64,000 nt of DNA from Desulfomonilaceae bacterium (lineage in GTDB: Bacteria > Desulfobacterota > Desulfomonilia > Desulfomonilales > Desulfomonilaceae), in assembly GCA_041662605.1 (NCBI GenBank), contig JBAZSD010000005.1, forward strand, positions 1 to 64,000, given 5' to 3'. The position numbers were made by a program, and so were the translations under genes. The notes beneath the pieces were generated by a model, which did no database searches, was not told the origin of the DNA, and was given only the letters and a program-made list of their open reading frames with translations. Shown in pieces: positions 27,675-36,968 of the stretch (within the stretch, counting starts at the first letter, position 1; each line of letters begins with the position of its first letter).

Positions 27675-27786
27675 AAAATCCGTGTGTTTCTTAGTCTTCG
27701 AAACTTGAAAAATTTTTTCTCTTGGTCTAAATTGCAGTTTGAGCCCATCTATTTTTCATTTTTGAAAAAATCGGGAGTCGATAACT

Positions 27787-28224
27787 ATGCCAGAGTTTGA
27801 GCCTATAGTAGTGGCCTTTTGTTGCCATTATTGCGCCTACGGCGCAGCCGATTTAGCGGGAAGCATGCGGTTGGAATACCCTACTAACATACGCATTATT
27901 CGCCTTCCCTGCACCGGGAAGGTAACCCCTATTTTCCTTTTGCGAGCTTTTGAAAAAGGCGCTGACGGTGTCTATGTCGCTGGATGTCTTGAGGGAGACT
28001 GTCATTTTATCCAGGGAAACCTCGTCGCCAAACCAAGAGTTAACTATACGAAAAAACTTATTCAAGAAGTTGGTTTGGAACCCGAAAGACTGGAAATGTT
28101 CAACATGAGCGCAGCCATGGGGCCTCGTTTTGCAGAAGTAGCTCGTGAATTTGTAGAGAGGATAAAACAGTTAGGTCCGAGCCCTCTGAATAAGAAGTTT
28201 CATATTCAGAGTGACGCCGCTTAA
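27787..28224 (+). CDS. mvhD: MvhD/HdrABC-associated iron-sulphur subunit
   Basis: A 145-residue member of the MvhD (methyl-viologen-reducing hydrogenase delta subunit) family, which carries a [2Fe-2S] cluster and passes electrons to heterodisulphide reductase-like HdrA. Characteristic cysteines appear in AFCCHYCAYGAAD, LPCTGKV and AGCLEGDCHF. It lies directly upstream of metV and metF, the arrangement seen in acetogens and sulphate reducers, where MvhD feeds electrons to methylene-tetrahydrofolate reductase. hdrA, hdrB and hdrC are not in this window. Confidence 0.9.
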   Translation: MPEFEPIVVAFCCHYCAYGAADLAGSMRLEYPTNIRIIRLPCTGKVTPIFLLRAFEKGADGVYVAGCLEGDCHFIQGNLVAKPRVNYTKKLIQEVGLEPERLEMFNMSAAMGPRFAEVAREFVERIKQLGPSPLNKKFHIQSDAA

Positions 28225-28269
28225 TACAGCGCCTATTTTAGTTTCTGAACGTCCGATTGGAGGCACGAG

Positions 28270-28938
28270 ATGGTTATAGGTGAAAGAAAACCCTTCGATG
28301 AAATAATGAAAATGTTGGAGGGTGTTAAAAAGATTGCCGTTATGGGTTGCGGCGGATGTGTGACCGTATGTCTCACAGGGGGGCAGGATGAAGTCCGGGT
28401 TTTATCCAGTCAGTTGAGAATGGCTCGCGATAAAGAAGGCAACCCAATAGAAATTATCGAAAAGACGCTCGAGAGGCAGTGCGACCCAGAGTATGTTGAA
28501 CTAGCGGAAGGCATCGCTTCGGAAGTAGAAGTCATACTGTCCATGGCTTGCGGAGCAGGTGTTCAGTTTATGGCCGAAAGGTACAAAGATGTTCCCATCT
28601 ATCCTGCTTTGAACACGACCTTTGTCGGTGGTTCAAAAAAGGAAGGTTACTATGTTGAGAGATGCCAGACCTGTGGTGAATGCAAATTGTATTTCACAGG
28701 CGGAATATGTCCGATTGCGAGATGTTCAAAGAGTCTTCTAAACGGTCCGTGCGGCGGTTCAACGAAAGGAAAATGTGAAATTGACCCGGAAGTAGATTGC
28801 GCATGGCAGCTCATACTGGATCGACTCAAATCCCTTAACCAGATGGATCGTTACAACGCTATGATGCCAATTAATGATTGGCGGACCAACAGAGACGGAG
28901 GTCCTCGTAAGATGATCAGGGAGGATTTTCAAAGATGA
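28270..28938 (+). CDS. metV: MetV, methylenetetrahydrofolate reductase C-terminal-type subunit
   Basis: A 222-residue protein of the MTHFR C-terminal (PF12225-type) family. The N-terminal half is a Rossmann-like region with MGCGGCVTVCLTGG, and the C-terminal half has the cysteine-rich block RCQTCGECKLYFTGGICPIARC and NGPCGG, then CEIDPEVDCAW, proposed to hold zinc and/or iron-sulphur clusters. MetV partners MetF in acetogenic-type methylenetetrahydrofolate reductases. A GGAGG site precedes the ATG. It overlaps metF by 4 bp (ATGA), which strongly suggests translational coupling. Confidence 0.92.
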   Translation: MVIGERKPFDEIMKMLEGVKKIAVMGCGGCVTVCLTGGQDEVRVLSSQLRMARDKEGNPIEIIEKTLERQCDPEYVELAEGIASEVEVILSMACGAGVQFMAERYKDVPIYPALNTTFVGGSKKEGYYVERCQTCGECKLYFTGGICPIARCSKSLLNGPCGGSTKGKCEIDPEVDCAWQLILDRLKSLNQMDRYNAMMPINDWRTNRDGGPRKMIREDFQR

Positions 28939-29870
28939 GCGATGAATTTAAATCAGGCAGCAACCTAGAGAGGGTCTTAAAATCAGGGACTTTCGCAGTT
29001 ACTGGAGAGTGTGGTCCGCCGCGGGGAGCGGATGCGCAAGTAATCCGCACGAAATGCAAACTCCTTAAGAATAAAGCCGATGCTTTCAATATAACTGATA
29101 ATCAAACTTCAGTTGTCCGTATGTCTTCTATTTCCTCTGCGGTAATTATGATACAGGAGGGAATGGAACCTGTCATGCAGATGGTTTGTAGAGATCGGAA
29201 TCGAATTGCCATACAGAGTGATATCCTTGGGGGAGCCGCCCTGGGGGTAAAAAATATGCTCTGCCTTTCCGGAGATCATCAAAGATTCGGGGATCATCCT
29301 CCAGCCAAAAACGTCTTTGATTTGGATTCAATCCAACTCATAAATACCGTTAAAATTATGCGTGATGAAGGTAAATTTCTTAGCGGGGATGAAATTAAAG
29401 GAGTTCCAAAACTATTTATTGGAGCTGCCGCTAATCCTTTCGCCGATCCTTTTGAAATTAGAGCCCCTAGACTCGGTAAAAAAGTTGCAGCCGGTGTCGA
29501 TTTTGTTCAGACCCAGTGTATATTCAACTTGAAAAAATTTGAAGACTGGATGAAGCAAGTAGTTGATATGGGGTTGCACGAAAAAGTTTATATACTCGGA
29601 GGAGTTACCCCGTTCAAAAGTTTCGGTATGGCTCGATATATGGCTAACAATGTTCCTGGAATGGATGTCCCGGATGAATTGCTGCAGCGGATGAAAAATA
29701 CGCCTAAAGAAAAGCAGGCTGAAGAAGGTATAACTATTGCTGTAGAAACCATCAAACGGCTTCAGGAAATTAAAGGTATTGCCGGTGTTCACATTATGGC
29801 TATTGAATGGGAAGAAAAAGTAGGGGAAATAGCTGAAAAAGCTGGTTTACTCCCAAGACCTACCCTCTAA
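28935..29870 (+). CDS. metF: 5,10-methylenetetrahydrofolate reductase
   Basis: Reduces methylene-THF to methyl-THF, the last reduction in the methyl branch of the Wood-Ljungdahl pathway and the source of methyl groups for methionine. The 311-residue TIM-barrel protein has TGECGPPRGAD near the N-terminus, ITDNQ, and the flavin-contacting MLCLSGDH and FVQTQCIFN blocks. It lacks an NAD(P)H-specific extension, in keeping with electron supply through MvhD/MetV. Role in CO2 fixation or reverse oxidation is inferred; acsA/acsB-type genes are not in this window. A bidirectional terminator follows the stop. Confidence 0.92.
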   Translation: MSDEFKSGSNLERVLKSGTFAVTGECGPPRGADAQVIRTKCKLLKNKADAFNITDNQTSVVRMSSISSAVIMIQEGMEPVMQMVCRDRNRIAIQSDILGGAALGVKNMLCLSGDHQRFGDHPPAKNVFDLDSIQLINTVKIMRDEGKFLSGDEIKGVPKLFIGAAANPFADPFEIRAPRLGKKVAAGVDFVQTQCIFNLKKFEDWMKQVVDMGLHEKVYILGGVTPFKSFGMARYMANNVPGMDVPDELLQRMKNTPKEKQAEEGITIAVETIKRLQEIKGIAGVHIMAIEWEEKVGEIAEKAGLLPRPTL

Positions 29871-29901
29871 CGAATTAAAATATTTTTCTCTTGATAAATA
29901 A

Positions 29902-29936
29902 AGAAAGCAGGCTTATAGCCTGCTTTCTCTTTTTCG
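29902..29936. terminator. Bidirectional terminator between metF and gyrB
   Basis: AGAAAGCAGGC (29902-29912) and GCCTGCTTTCT (29918-29928) form an 11-bp perfect stem with a 5-base loop. It is followed on plus by CTTTTTC and flanked on minus by a T-rich run, so it can end both metF (plus) and gyrB (minus). Confidence 0.9.
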
Positions 29937-29947
29937 ACTGATACTTT

Positions 29948-32365
29948 TCAGTAATCCAGATTCATAACATTTAAAGCGTTTTTTTCAATAAAATCTCTTC
30001 TCGGTTCAACCTGGTCACCCATTAAAGTAGAAAATATTTCATTAGCTTTAACAGCGTCATCTACTGTTACCTGAAGAATTTTTCTGTGTTCAGGATTCAT
30101 GGTAGTATCCCAAAGCTGTTCAGCGTTCATTTCTCCAAGACCTTTATATCTCTGGATTGTCAGCTTTTTTCGACCCTGTTCCACGACGGTTTCAACCAAC
30201 ATGGAAAGTGATGGAATCTCTATTTTGATCTGCTCGCTTTCAAGTACAAAAGGAGGTGATCCTATCATATTGACCTTAGCGGCTATCAGCGCCATTTCAA
30301 GAAAAGACGGTGATTCCGTCAATTCAAAATCAGCTTTTGTTCTTCTGTCCGTTCCGTTTCTTTTCGATTTAATTTCTATATAATATTTGGATTCCTCTTC
30401 ATCTTTATCAATTTTTACTTCATTAATTGATATTTCCTTATCCAAACTTTTTACCGTATTGATCATTCTATTTACTAAAGATTCGCATTCATCGTATTTA
30501 GAAAGAGTCTCCTGAGTTAATCCCTCCATGATCAGTGATTTTAGAATGATTGGATCCATGTTTTTTCGCTCAAATAGACCAAGTATTTTTTCCATTCTAA
30601 GAATATTCTTTATAAGGTTAATAAGTAACGGTCCCTCTATGTATAAATCATCAGACTGTTTCAACCTCATATTCTCCAAACCGTTATTCAAAACTACATC
30701 TTCCAGTGAAGCTTCATCTTTTATATAAAATTCCGTTCTAGCTTTTTTCACTTTGAAAAGCGGTGGTTGAGCAAAATAAAGGTATCCTCTTGCGATTATT
30801 TCAGGGACGCATCTAAAAAAGAATGTTAACAACAGTGTTCGTATATGTGATCCATCTACATCAGCGTCGGTCATAATAATAACTTTATGATATCGAATTT
30901 TAGAAATATCAAAATCATCGTCTATACCAGTTCCTAATGCTGTAATAAGAACTCTTATTTCTGCGCTCTGTACTATTTTATCGAGTCTGGACTTTTCAAC
31001 ATTTAGTATCTTACCTCTCAAAGGTAAAATTGCCTGAGATTTTCGGTCTCTTCCCTGTTTTGCGGATCCACCGGCCGATTCTCCTTCAACTATGAACAAT
31101 TCAGATTCTGCTGGATCCTTTTCTTGACAATCAGCCAATTTTCCAGGTAGAGCCGATGACTCCAATGCGCTTTTACGTCTGGTTAATTCCCTGGCTTTAC
31201 GAGCCGCATCCCTGGCCCTACCCGCGTCCACGGCTTTTTGAATTATCCAGCGGGCTCCTTGAGGATTTTCTTCAAGATATTCCGACAATTTCTCATTTAT
31301 TAATTGTTCTACAATTCCTTTAATGTCCATATTTCCGAGTTTTGACTTAGTTTGGCTATCAAATTGAGGATTCAACATCCTTACGCTCAAAACAACTGTC
31401 AAACCTTCCCTCAAATCTTCACCCGTGATACTAGCCTGACTTTTGCCATTCTTGAACAGACCTTTGGAGTTCGCGTATTGATTTATTGTTCTGGTCAAAG
31501 CGGCTCTAAAACCTGATAGATGGGTTCCTCCCTCAAAAGTATTTATATTGTTACAAAATGTAAAAACTGTCTCTGCATATCCATCATTATATTGAATAGC
31601 GCATTCTACGAAATTGTTGTCCTTTTCTGCCGAGATATAGATAGGTCTGCCTTCCATTGTTTTTTTTGCGCGATTGAGGTGTTCCACAAACGACCTGATG
31701 CCACCTTCAAACTCAAATACTTCAGGCTGCTTTTGTGAGCGCTCATCTTCAAAATTTATCCGAAGCCCTTTATTTAGATATGCAAGTTCCCGTAACCGAG
31801 AGGCTATTATTTCGTAGTTGAATTCAAGCTGTCCAAAAAACTCTGAATCAGCTTTAAAAGTAATTTTTGTTCCATTTCTTTTTGTTGCGCCTACTATCTC
31901 AAGATCTGTATATTTTTTTCCCTTTTTGTATATTTGCCTATAAACTTGTCCACCACGCCTGATCTCCAGTTTCAGAGTTTCTGCTAAAGCGTTTACAACG
32001 GATACCCCCACACCATGAAGACCACCAGATACTTTGTAAGTATCACTGTCAAATTTTCCACCAGCGTGAAGTATAGTCATAACTACTTCCGCCGCTGGAA
32101 TACCCTCAGTTCGATGCATATCTGTAGGGATACCTCTGCCATCATCTTCTATGGTAATTGATGAATCCAGATGAATAGTTACAGATATATTTTTACAGAA
32201 TCCGGCTAGCGCTTCATCAACCGAGTTATCCACTACTTCCCACACAAGCTGATGGAGGCCCTCTGATCCCGTATTTCCTATATACATTCCAGGAGTATTA
32301 CGAACAGCGTCTAAACCATCTAATACCCTTATTTGGTCTGCGCCATAATCATTTGAATCTACCAA
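29948..32365 (-). CDS. gyrB: DNA gyrase subunit B
   Basis: ATPase subunit of the type IIA topoisomerase that introduces negative supercoils. The 805-residue protein has the GHKL ATPase (IEDDGRGIP, GGLHGVGVSVVNAL), the transducer domain and the TOPRIM domain (IVEGESAGGSAKQGRDRKSQA, IIMTDADVDGSHIRTLL), with the C-terminal IQRYKGLGEMN region. The start is TTG (32363-32365) because no in-frame ATG precedes MYIG; AGGT lies upstream. It follows dnaN by 69 bp; recF, often between them, is absent. ParE can look similar, but the dnaA-dnaN context supports GyrB. Confidence 0.95.
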   Translation of the reverse strand: MVDSNDYGADQIRVLDGLDAVRNTPGMYIGNTGSEGLHQLVWEVVDNSVDEALAGFCKNISVTIHLDSSITIEDDGRGIPTDMHRTEGIPAAEVVMTILHAGGKFDSDTYKVSGGLHGVGVSVVNALAETLKLEIRRGGQVYRQIYKKGKKYTDLEIVGATKRNGTKITFKADSEFFGQLEFNYEIIASRLRELAYLNKGLRINFEDERSQKQPEVFEFEGGIRSFVEHLNRAKKTMEGRPIYISAEKDNNFVECAIQYNDGYAETVFTFCNNINTFEGGTHLSGFRAALTRTINQYANSKGLFKNGKSQASITGEDLREGLTVVLSVRMLNPQFDSQTKSKLGNMDIKGIVEQLINEKLSEYLEENPQGARWIIQKAVDAGRARDAARKARELTRRKSALESSALPGKLADCQEKDPAESELFIVEGESAGGSAKQGRDRKSQAILPLRGKILNVEKSRLDKIVQSAEIRVLITALGTGIDDDFDISKIRYHKVIIMTDADVDGSHIRTLLLTFFFRCVPEIIARGYLYFAQPPLFKVKKARTEFYIKDEASLEDVVLNNGLENMRLKQSDDLYIEGPLLINLIKNILRMEKILGLFERKNMDPIILKSLIMEGLTQETLSKYDECESLVNRMINTVKSLDKEISINEVKIDKDEEESKYYIEIKSKRNGTDRRTKADFELTESPSFLEMALIAAKVNMIGSPPFVLESEQIKIEIPSLSMLVETVVEQGRKKLTIQRYKGLGEMNAEQLWDTTMNPEHRKILQVTVDDAVKANEIFSTLMGDQVEPRRDFIEKNALNVMNLDY

Positions 32366-32434
32366 TTCTTACCTGTCACCTTTCCGAAGTTTTTGATAAA
32401 ATTTGAAGCAATACTTTTCTTAACGTTATGGTTT

Positions 32435-33532
32435 TTATTTCCTCATGGGCATGACTATACTAAAGAAGTTTGAATCCTGACTAGCCATGAATTTTACCGG
32501 CGATCCTTCCTTAAAAAATTCCATTGTTACGGCTTCAGAATCAACATTACTCACAGCGTCTATCATATAAGTCACATTTACTATCAAATTTATTTCTTCC
32601 TCATTATTATATTCTACTTCTAAAATATCCGTAGCCGCTCCCAAATCAGGGTGAGTAACATTAAACTCTATTTGATTGGTTTTAATAACCATATTTGCGC
32701 CTTTATTTCTGTCTGATGTAAATATGGCCATTCTTTTTAGAGCCTGTATCAGGGAAGTTTTTTTGGCTATAATTATCTTTGAGCTTTCAGTAGGCAAAAC
32801 TCTCAAATAGTCAGGATAATCCCCTTCGATCAATCTTATGGTCATCAAAGCTTTTTCGGTTTTTAAGACCATATTCTTCCGTTCAAAGCCGATTTGGGCA
32901 TTATCTTTTTGACCTTCAACAAGCTTCTTCAGTTCCATAAGTCCTTTCTTTGGAACAATGACTCGAGAAGTCAAAGGTAGATCCATTTCTTCGTCGATCA
33001 AGGCCAATCGATGACCATCAGTAGCAACGAATCTTATTTTATCGTCGTTTTTCTCAATCAAAATTCCATTCAAGTTAAATCTTGAGTCATCATTTGACGA
33101 TGCAAATAGCGTCTTATCCAGCATATTGGTAAGTTTTTGACATGATATTTCGCTGCTTTCCACATCGTCTATGGATGACCACGCAGGAAAATCATTAGGG
33201 TCCATTCCAGCTATATCAAAAGAAGAACGCCCAGACGTTATTTTAAGCCGAAATCTCTCTTGTAGTTCAACTTTGATTATACCGGATGATAGCTCTTTTA
33301 CAATTTCCAGAAATTTTCTCGCAGGAACAGTACAGATTCCATCTTCGCAGTCCAAACAATTGTAAGACACTTTAATGCCTACTTCCAGGTCAGTAGCGGT
33401 TATAAATAAATGAGAATTTTTTGTTTCGAGAAGGGCATGTGTGAGAATTGGAAGAGGAGACCTTCTTTCAGTTATAGAGACAATTTTCGACATACCTTCT
33501 ACAAGCAAATCTTTTTCTATTTCAAAGATCAT
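32435..33532 (-). CDS. dnaN: DNA polymerase III beta sliding clamp
   Basis: Ring clamp that tethers the replicative polymerase. The 365-residue length and three repeated domains are standard. The N-terminus MIFEIEKDLLVEGMSKIVSITERRSPLPILTHALLE and the C-terminus ending in VMPMRK match the family, whose last residues form part of the protein-binding pocket. AGGAG precedes the ATG. It lies between dnaA and gyrB on the same strand; a 220-bp AT-rich space separates it from dnaA. Confidence 0.96.
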   Translation of the reverse strand: MIFEIEKDLLVEGMSKIVSITERRSPLPILTHALLETKNSHLFITATDLEVGIKVSYNCLDCEDGICTVPARKFLEIVKELSSGIIKVELQERFRLKITSGRSSFDIAGMDPNDFPAWSSIDDVESSEISCQKLTNMLDKTLFASSNDDSRFNLNGILIEKNDDKIRFVATDGHRLALIDEEMDLPLTSRVIVPKKGLMELKKLVEGQKDNAQIGFERKNMVLKTEKALMTIRLIEGDYPDYLRVLPTESSKIIIAKKTSLIQALKRMAIFTSDRNKGANMVIKTNQIEFNVTHPDLGAATDILEVEYNNEEEINLIVNVTYMIDAVSNVDSEAVTMEFFKEGSPVKFMASQDSNFFSIVMPMRK

Positions 33533-33752
33533 TGAGAGTCTCCTTATTCTTATATTCTTCTTATTTTTTAAAAATAAATTTAGTAGTCATAATAAGGACT
33601 GTGAAATACTGGAAAACCGAACGAAAAGCAGAACAACAGTGACCAACGCCTGTTGACAAATCTGAGAGTTTACTTGTGTGAATTTTGTGGATAAGTTTAA
33701 ATCTAAATTATTCCACATTAATTCCACAACATTTATTCATGTAAATATCAGT
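33533..33752. promoter_or_regulatory. dnaA-dnaN intergenic region, candidate oriC
   Basis: An AT-rich 220-bp space with a perfect DnaA box TTATCCACA (on the minus strand; plus TGTGGATAA at 33686-33694). Two copies of ATTCCACA (33710-33717 and 33721-33728) lie one helical turn (11 bp) apart and resemble the 3' half of the box, and further 7/9 matches lie nearby. A dnaA-dnaN space is an established oriC position, and boxes here may also serve autoregulation. The region is short for a complete origin, and the DNA-unwinding trinucleotides were not identified. Confidence 0.5.
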
Positions 33753-35099
33753 TCAAACACCTCTTATGTCTTTTCTGAGAGCTTCCAACATGGTCTTCAA
33801 AGAATTGTCCGTTTCTAGTCGCTTCTCAATTTTTTTTGAACCATAAATTACGGTTGAATGATCTTTTCCTCCGAATGCTGCCCCAATTTCAGGATATGAT
33901 AGGTCAGTGAGACTTCTGGCTAAGTACATTCCAACCTGTCGAGGCAAAGAGTAAAGTTTATGTTTCTTTTTTGACTTCAAGTCTGTGACTTTGACATTAA
34001 AAGCTCTGGAAACATGAGATATTATATCTTCTATGGTTATATTCTTGGTGTTTCGGTGTAAAATTTCGCGAAGAGCAATTTTAGCCAAGTCTATTGATAT
34101 TGGAATTCCCTGAAGTGAACTCATGGCTATAACTCTAATCAAATAACCTACTAACTCCCTAATATTAGATTCAACCTGTTGAGCCAAAAAATATGCTACC
34201 TCATCAGGTAAATCAAAAGAATCTTCAAAAGCCTTTCGTTTAAGGATAGCCACTTTTGTTTCAAGATCAGGAACTCCCATATCGGCTATCAGACCCCAAC
34301 TAAATCTGGATCTCAATCTATGTTCCATTTCTGATATTTCGTTAGGAAATCGATCAGAAGTGATAACGATTTGCTTTGAAGTTTCGTAAAGAGAATTAAA
34401 GGTATGGAAAAATTCTTCCTGGGTTCTTTCTTTTCCAGCTATAAATTGAATATCGTCAATCATCAACAAATCCAGCTTGCGATATTTGTTTCTGAAATCA
34501 ACCATTCTGTCGAAACGAATAGCGTTAATCATTTCATTGGTAAATTCTTCCGAAGTCACAAAGGCAATATTTTTGTTTCTATTTTTGATAATCACGGAAT
34601 AACCGACAGCGCTCATCAAATGAGTTTTTCCCAGACCAACACTTCCATAAATAAATAGAGGATTATAACTTCCGCCAAGGTTTTCCGATACAGACCTAGC
34701 CGCTGCGTGGGCAAATTGATTGCATGATCCAACAACGAAACTGTCAAAAGTATATCGAGGATTTAGATTGCATTTTCGGGCAAAGTCTCGATTATTGGAA
34801 ATTGGCGGAATATCTTCCAAAAGAGTATTGTTTTTATCGGATGGAGTGGTTTCGGCACAGGATTCTCCCCTATTAGTAAATTCAATCTTAAAATCTTTTC
34901 CTGTCAATTCAAGAAGAGAAGTTGAGATAAATCGTAAATAATTATCTTTTATCCAGGTGGCAAAAAAATTGTTTGGAACAGATAGTATTATTTCGTAATC
35001 AGAAACTTTTTCGCAGAGAACAGGGGATAGCCAGGTTACGAATGAGTGTTCGTTGATCTGGACACTTAATTTCTTTAGGCATTCTTCCCAGAGGTTCAT
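33753..35099 (-). CDS. dnaA: Chromosomal replication initiator DnaA
   Basis: Binds DnaA boxes at oriC and melts the origin. The protein, about 448 residues from the ATG at 35099, has domain I (NLWEECLKKLSVQINEHSFVTWL), a linker, the AAA+ domain (FIYGSVGLGKTHL Walker A; LLMIDDIQFIAGKERTQEEFF Walker B; arginine finger in HRLRSRFSWG) and domain IV with the helix-turn-helix and GGKDHSTVIYGSKKIE signature. A TTG five codons upstream is possible but has no ribosome binding site. parB lies about 70 bp upstream on the same strand. Confidence 0.96.
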   Translation of the reverse strand: MNLWEECLKKLSVQINEHSFVTWLSPVLCEKVSDYEIILSVPNNFFATWIKDNYLRFISTSLLELTGKDFKIEFTNRGESCAETTPSDKNNTLLEDIPPISNNRDFARKCNLNPRYTFDSFVVGSCNQFAHAAARSVSENLGGSYNPLFIYGSVGLGKTHLMSAVGYSVIIKNRNKNIAFVTSEEFTNEMINAIRFDRMVDFRNKYRKLDLLMIDDIQFIAGKERTQEEFFHTFNSLYETSKQIVITSDRFPNEISEMEHRLRSRFSWGLIADMGVPDLETKVAILKRKAFEDSFDLPDEVAYFLAQQVESNIRELVGYLIRVIAMSSLQGIPISIDLAKIALREILHRNTKNITIEDIISHVSRAFNVKVTDLKSKKKHKLYSLPRQVGMYLARSLTDLSYPEIGAAFGGKDHSTVIYGSKKIEKRLETDNSLKTMLEALRKDIRGV

Positions 35100-35166
35100 G
35101 ATGTGAAAATTCAAACAAAATTAATAAGATATTATTTTTAAACGGTAACATGCGACCAATTTATTT

Positions 35167-36069
35167 TCAAGATAATTCTTCCGAAAAGCCAATGCTGTCT
35201 AAGAAGCGAAGTAACTCTTCATCAGAATAAAAGTGGAATTCCACTTGTCCAGAACCTGAATTATTCCTACGAACATTTACTTTCGTCGAAAATTTTCTAG
35301 AGAGGGCTTTTTCAAGATCTTTCGTTTTGTAATCGATACTCAAGTTTTGTCCGTGATTCTTGAGATCGTTTTTCTTTTTGTAGTTTTGAACAATGCGTTC
35401 CAGTTCGCGGACTGAAAGTTTTCTACGAACCACTTTTTCAGTCAAAGATAGTTGCATCTCAATTCGATCCACCGCTAAAAGGGTCCTAGCGTGTCCCATT
35501 GAGATCGCCCGTTCTCTGACATGACTTTTAACTGGTTCAGGTAATCTTAATAGTCTCAAATGGTTAGTGATATCAGTACGATCTTTGCCCATCCTTGTAG
35601 CCAAAGCTTCATGTGTATATGAAAATTTGAGAATTAACGTTTCATATGCTTCCGCTGTTTCCAAAGGATTCAAATCTTCTCGCTGAAGATTTTCGATCAA
35701 AGCAATTTCTAATGATTCTTGATCGGTAACATTACGAATCATCACCTGAACACTAGCGAGTTTTGCCAAAAGAGCCGCTCGCCATCTTCGTTCACCTGCT
35801 ACTATTTCATAAGATCCGGGATTAACGACTCTAACAATTATAGGTTGAATTAATCCTATTTCTTTGATCGAGGAAGCCAATTCCATCAATGCCTGATCAT
35901 CGAATTTCCGCCGTGGTTGGTTGGGATTTGGCTGAATGGCATCAACAGGGACAATTTTTGATTGAATTCGGGAAAAGTCATCCTGTTCCTGGAAGCTTAC
36001 AGGGATCAGCGCATCTAAACCCAATCCAAGAGCGTTTCTTTTTTTAGTTACTTCTTTGGATTTCAGCAT
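35167..36069 (-). CDS. parB: Chromosome partitioning protein ParB
   Basis: CTP-dependent clamp that loads at parS and spreads on DNA; it acts with ParA and SMC in segregation of the origin. The 300-residue product starts at ATG 36069 (a longer frame runs to 36147 inside parA but is not family-like). The N-terminal domain has the conserved box GERRWRAALLAKL and the ENLQREDLNPLETAEAYE motif; a helix-turn-helix follows (RMGKDRTDITNHLRLLRLP), and a C-terminal dimerisation region (VEFHFYSDEELLRFLDSI) closes the protein. It overlaps parA by 26 bp. A perfect parS site is at 404-419. Confidence 0.95.
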   Translation of the reverse strand: MLKSKEVTKKRNALGLGLDALIPVSFQEQDDFSRIQSKIVPVDAIQPNPNQPRRKFDDQALMELASSIKEIGLIQPIIVRVVNPGSYEIVAGERRWRAALLAKLASVQVMIRNVTDQESLEIALIENLQREDLNPLETAEAYETLILKFSYTHEALATRMGKDRTDITNHLRLLRLPEPVKSHVRERAISMGHARTLLAVDRIEMQLSLTEKVVRRKLSVRELERIVQNYKKKNDLKNHGQNLSIDYKTKDLEKALSRKFSTKVNVRRNNSGSGQVEFHFYSDEELLRFLDSIGFSEELS

Positions 36070-36820
36070 CCAGAATCTCCATTGAGAGCGACATATAACT
36101 TGTGGCTCCCGTAGATTGGGGATCATAGAGCAAAACAGGCTTTCCAAAACTTGGGGCCTCTGAAAGCCTTACGTTTCTTGGAATAACTGTTTTAAAAACT
36201 TGAGTTCCAAGATTTTGTCTTACGTTATCAACTACTTGATGACAAATATTATTTCTGGAGTCAAACATGGTCAAAACGAAGCCACAAATGAAGAGAGACT
36301 CATTAAATATACGCTGAACTTTTTGAATTGTTTTGAGTAAAGCGCTAACTCCTTCTAATGCGTAATATTCACACTGAATAGGAATTATTGCAGATTCTGC
36401 GGCTACTAATGCGTTGAGAGTCAAAAAGCCCAAAGATGGCGGACAGTCAATTATAATATAGTCGAAAATTGATGGTATTTTTTTTATCAATATTGATAAA
36501 AATTGTTCCCTGTTTTCCAAGCTCACTAACTCCACCTCAGCTCCAATTAAATCCTGAGAAGAGGGTATTATTGAAAATCCATTAATTTCAGTTTCTTTAA
36601 TTACTAATTCGGGTGAGCTTTGATTAATTAGGGCTTGATAAATGGAATTCTCACCAGGTTGTAGACGAAAACCAACACCGGTAGACGCATTAGCCTGTGG
36701 GTCGAGATCTATTAACAAAGTCTTTCTGTTGGACATGGCAAGACACGCGGACAAATTAACCGCCGTGGTAGTTTTTCCCACACCACCTTTTTGATTACAT
36801 ATACAAATCACGCGTGACAT
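36044..36820 (-). CDS. parA: Chromosome partitioning ATPase ParA
   Basis: Deviant Walker ATPase that forms a nucleoid-bound gradient and pulls ParB-parS complexes apart. The 258-residue protein begins ICNQKGGVGKTTTAVNLSACLA with the signature lysine KGGVGKT, then has LLIDLDPQANASTG, IIIDCPPSLG and a C-terminal domain typical of chromosomal Soj. There is no N-terminal helix-turn-helix, so it is the short chromosomal type, not the plasmid type. It overlaps parB by 26 bp and lies about 150 bp downstream of rsmG. Confidence 0.96.
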   Translation of the reverse strand: MSRVICICNQKGGVGKTTTAVNLSACLAMSNRKTLLIDLDPQANASTGVGFRLQPGENSIYQALINQSSPELVIKETEINGFSIIPSSQDLIGAEVELVSLENREQFLSILIKKIPSIFDYIIIDCPPSLGFLTLNALVAAESAIIPIQCEYYALEGVSALLKTIQKVQRIFNESLFICGFVLTMFDSRNNICHQVVDNVRQNLGTQVFKTVIPRNVRLSEAPSFGKPVLLYDPQSTGATSYMSLSMEILDAEIQRSN

Positions 36821-36968
36821 TATTAGACACCCACAATATATTGTGCCGGAGAAGCAATATCATAAAAGAGATTTGTTAGACAATCTAAAAATATAGAGAC
36901 GGAGAAACGGAAAGGAGAAACAGGTAACATGTCTAAATTTAATTACTTTTAGATAGATCCATTCATAA

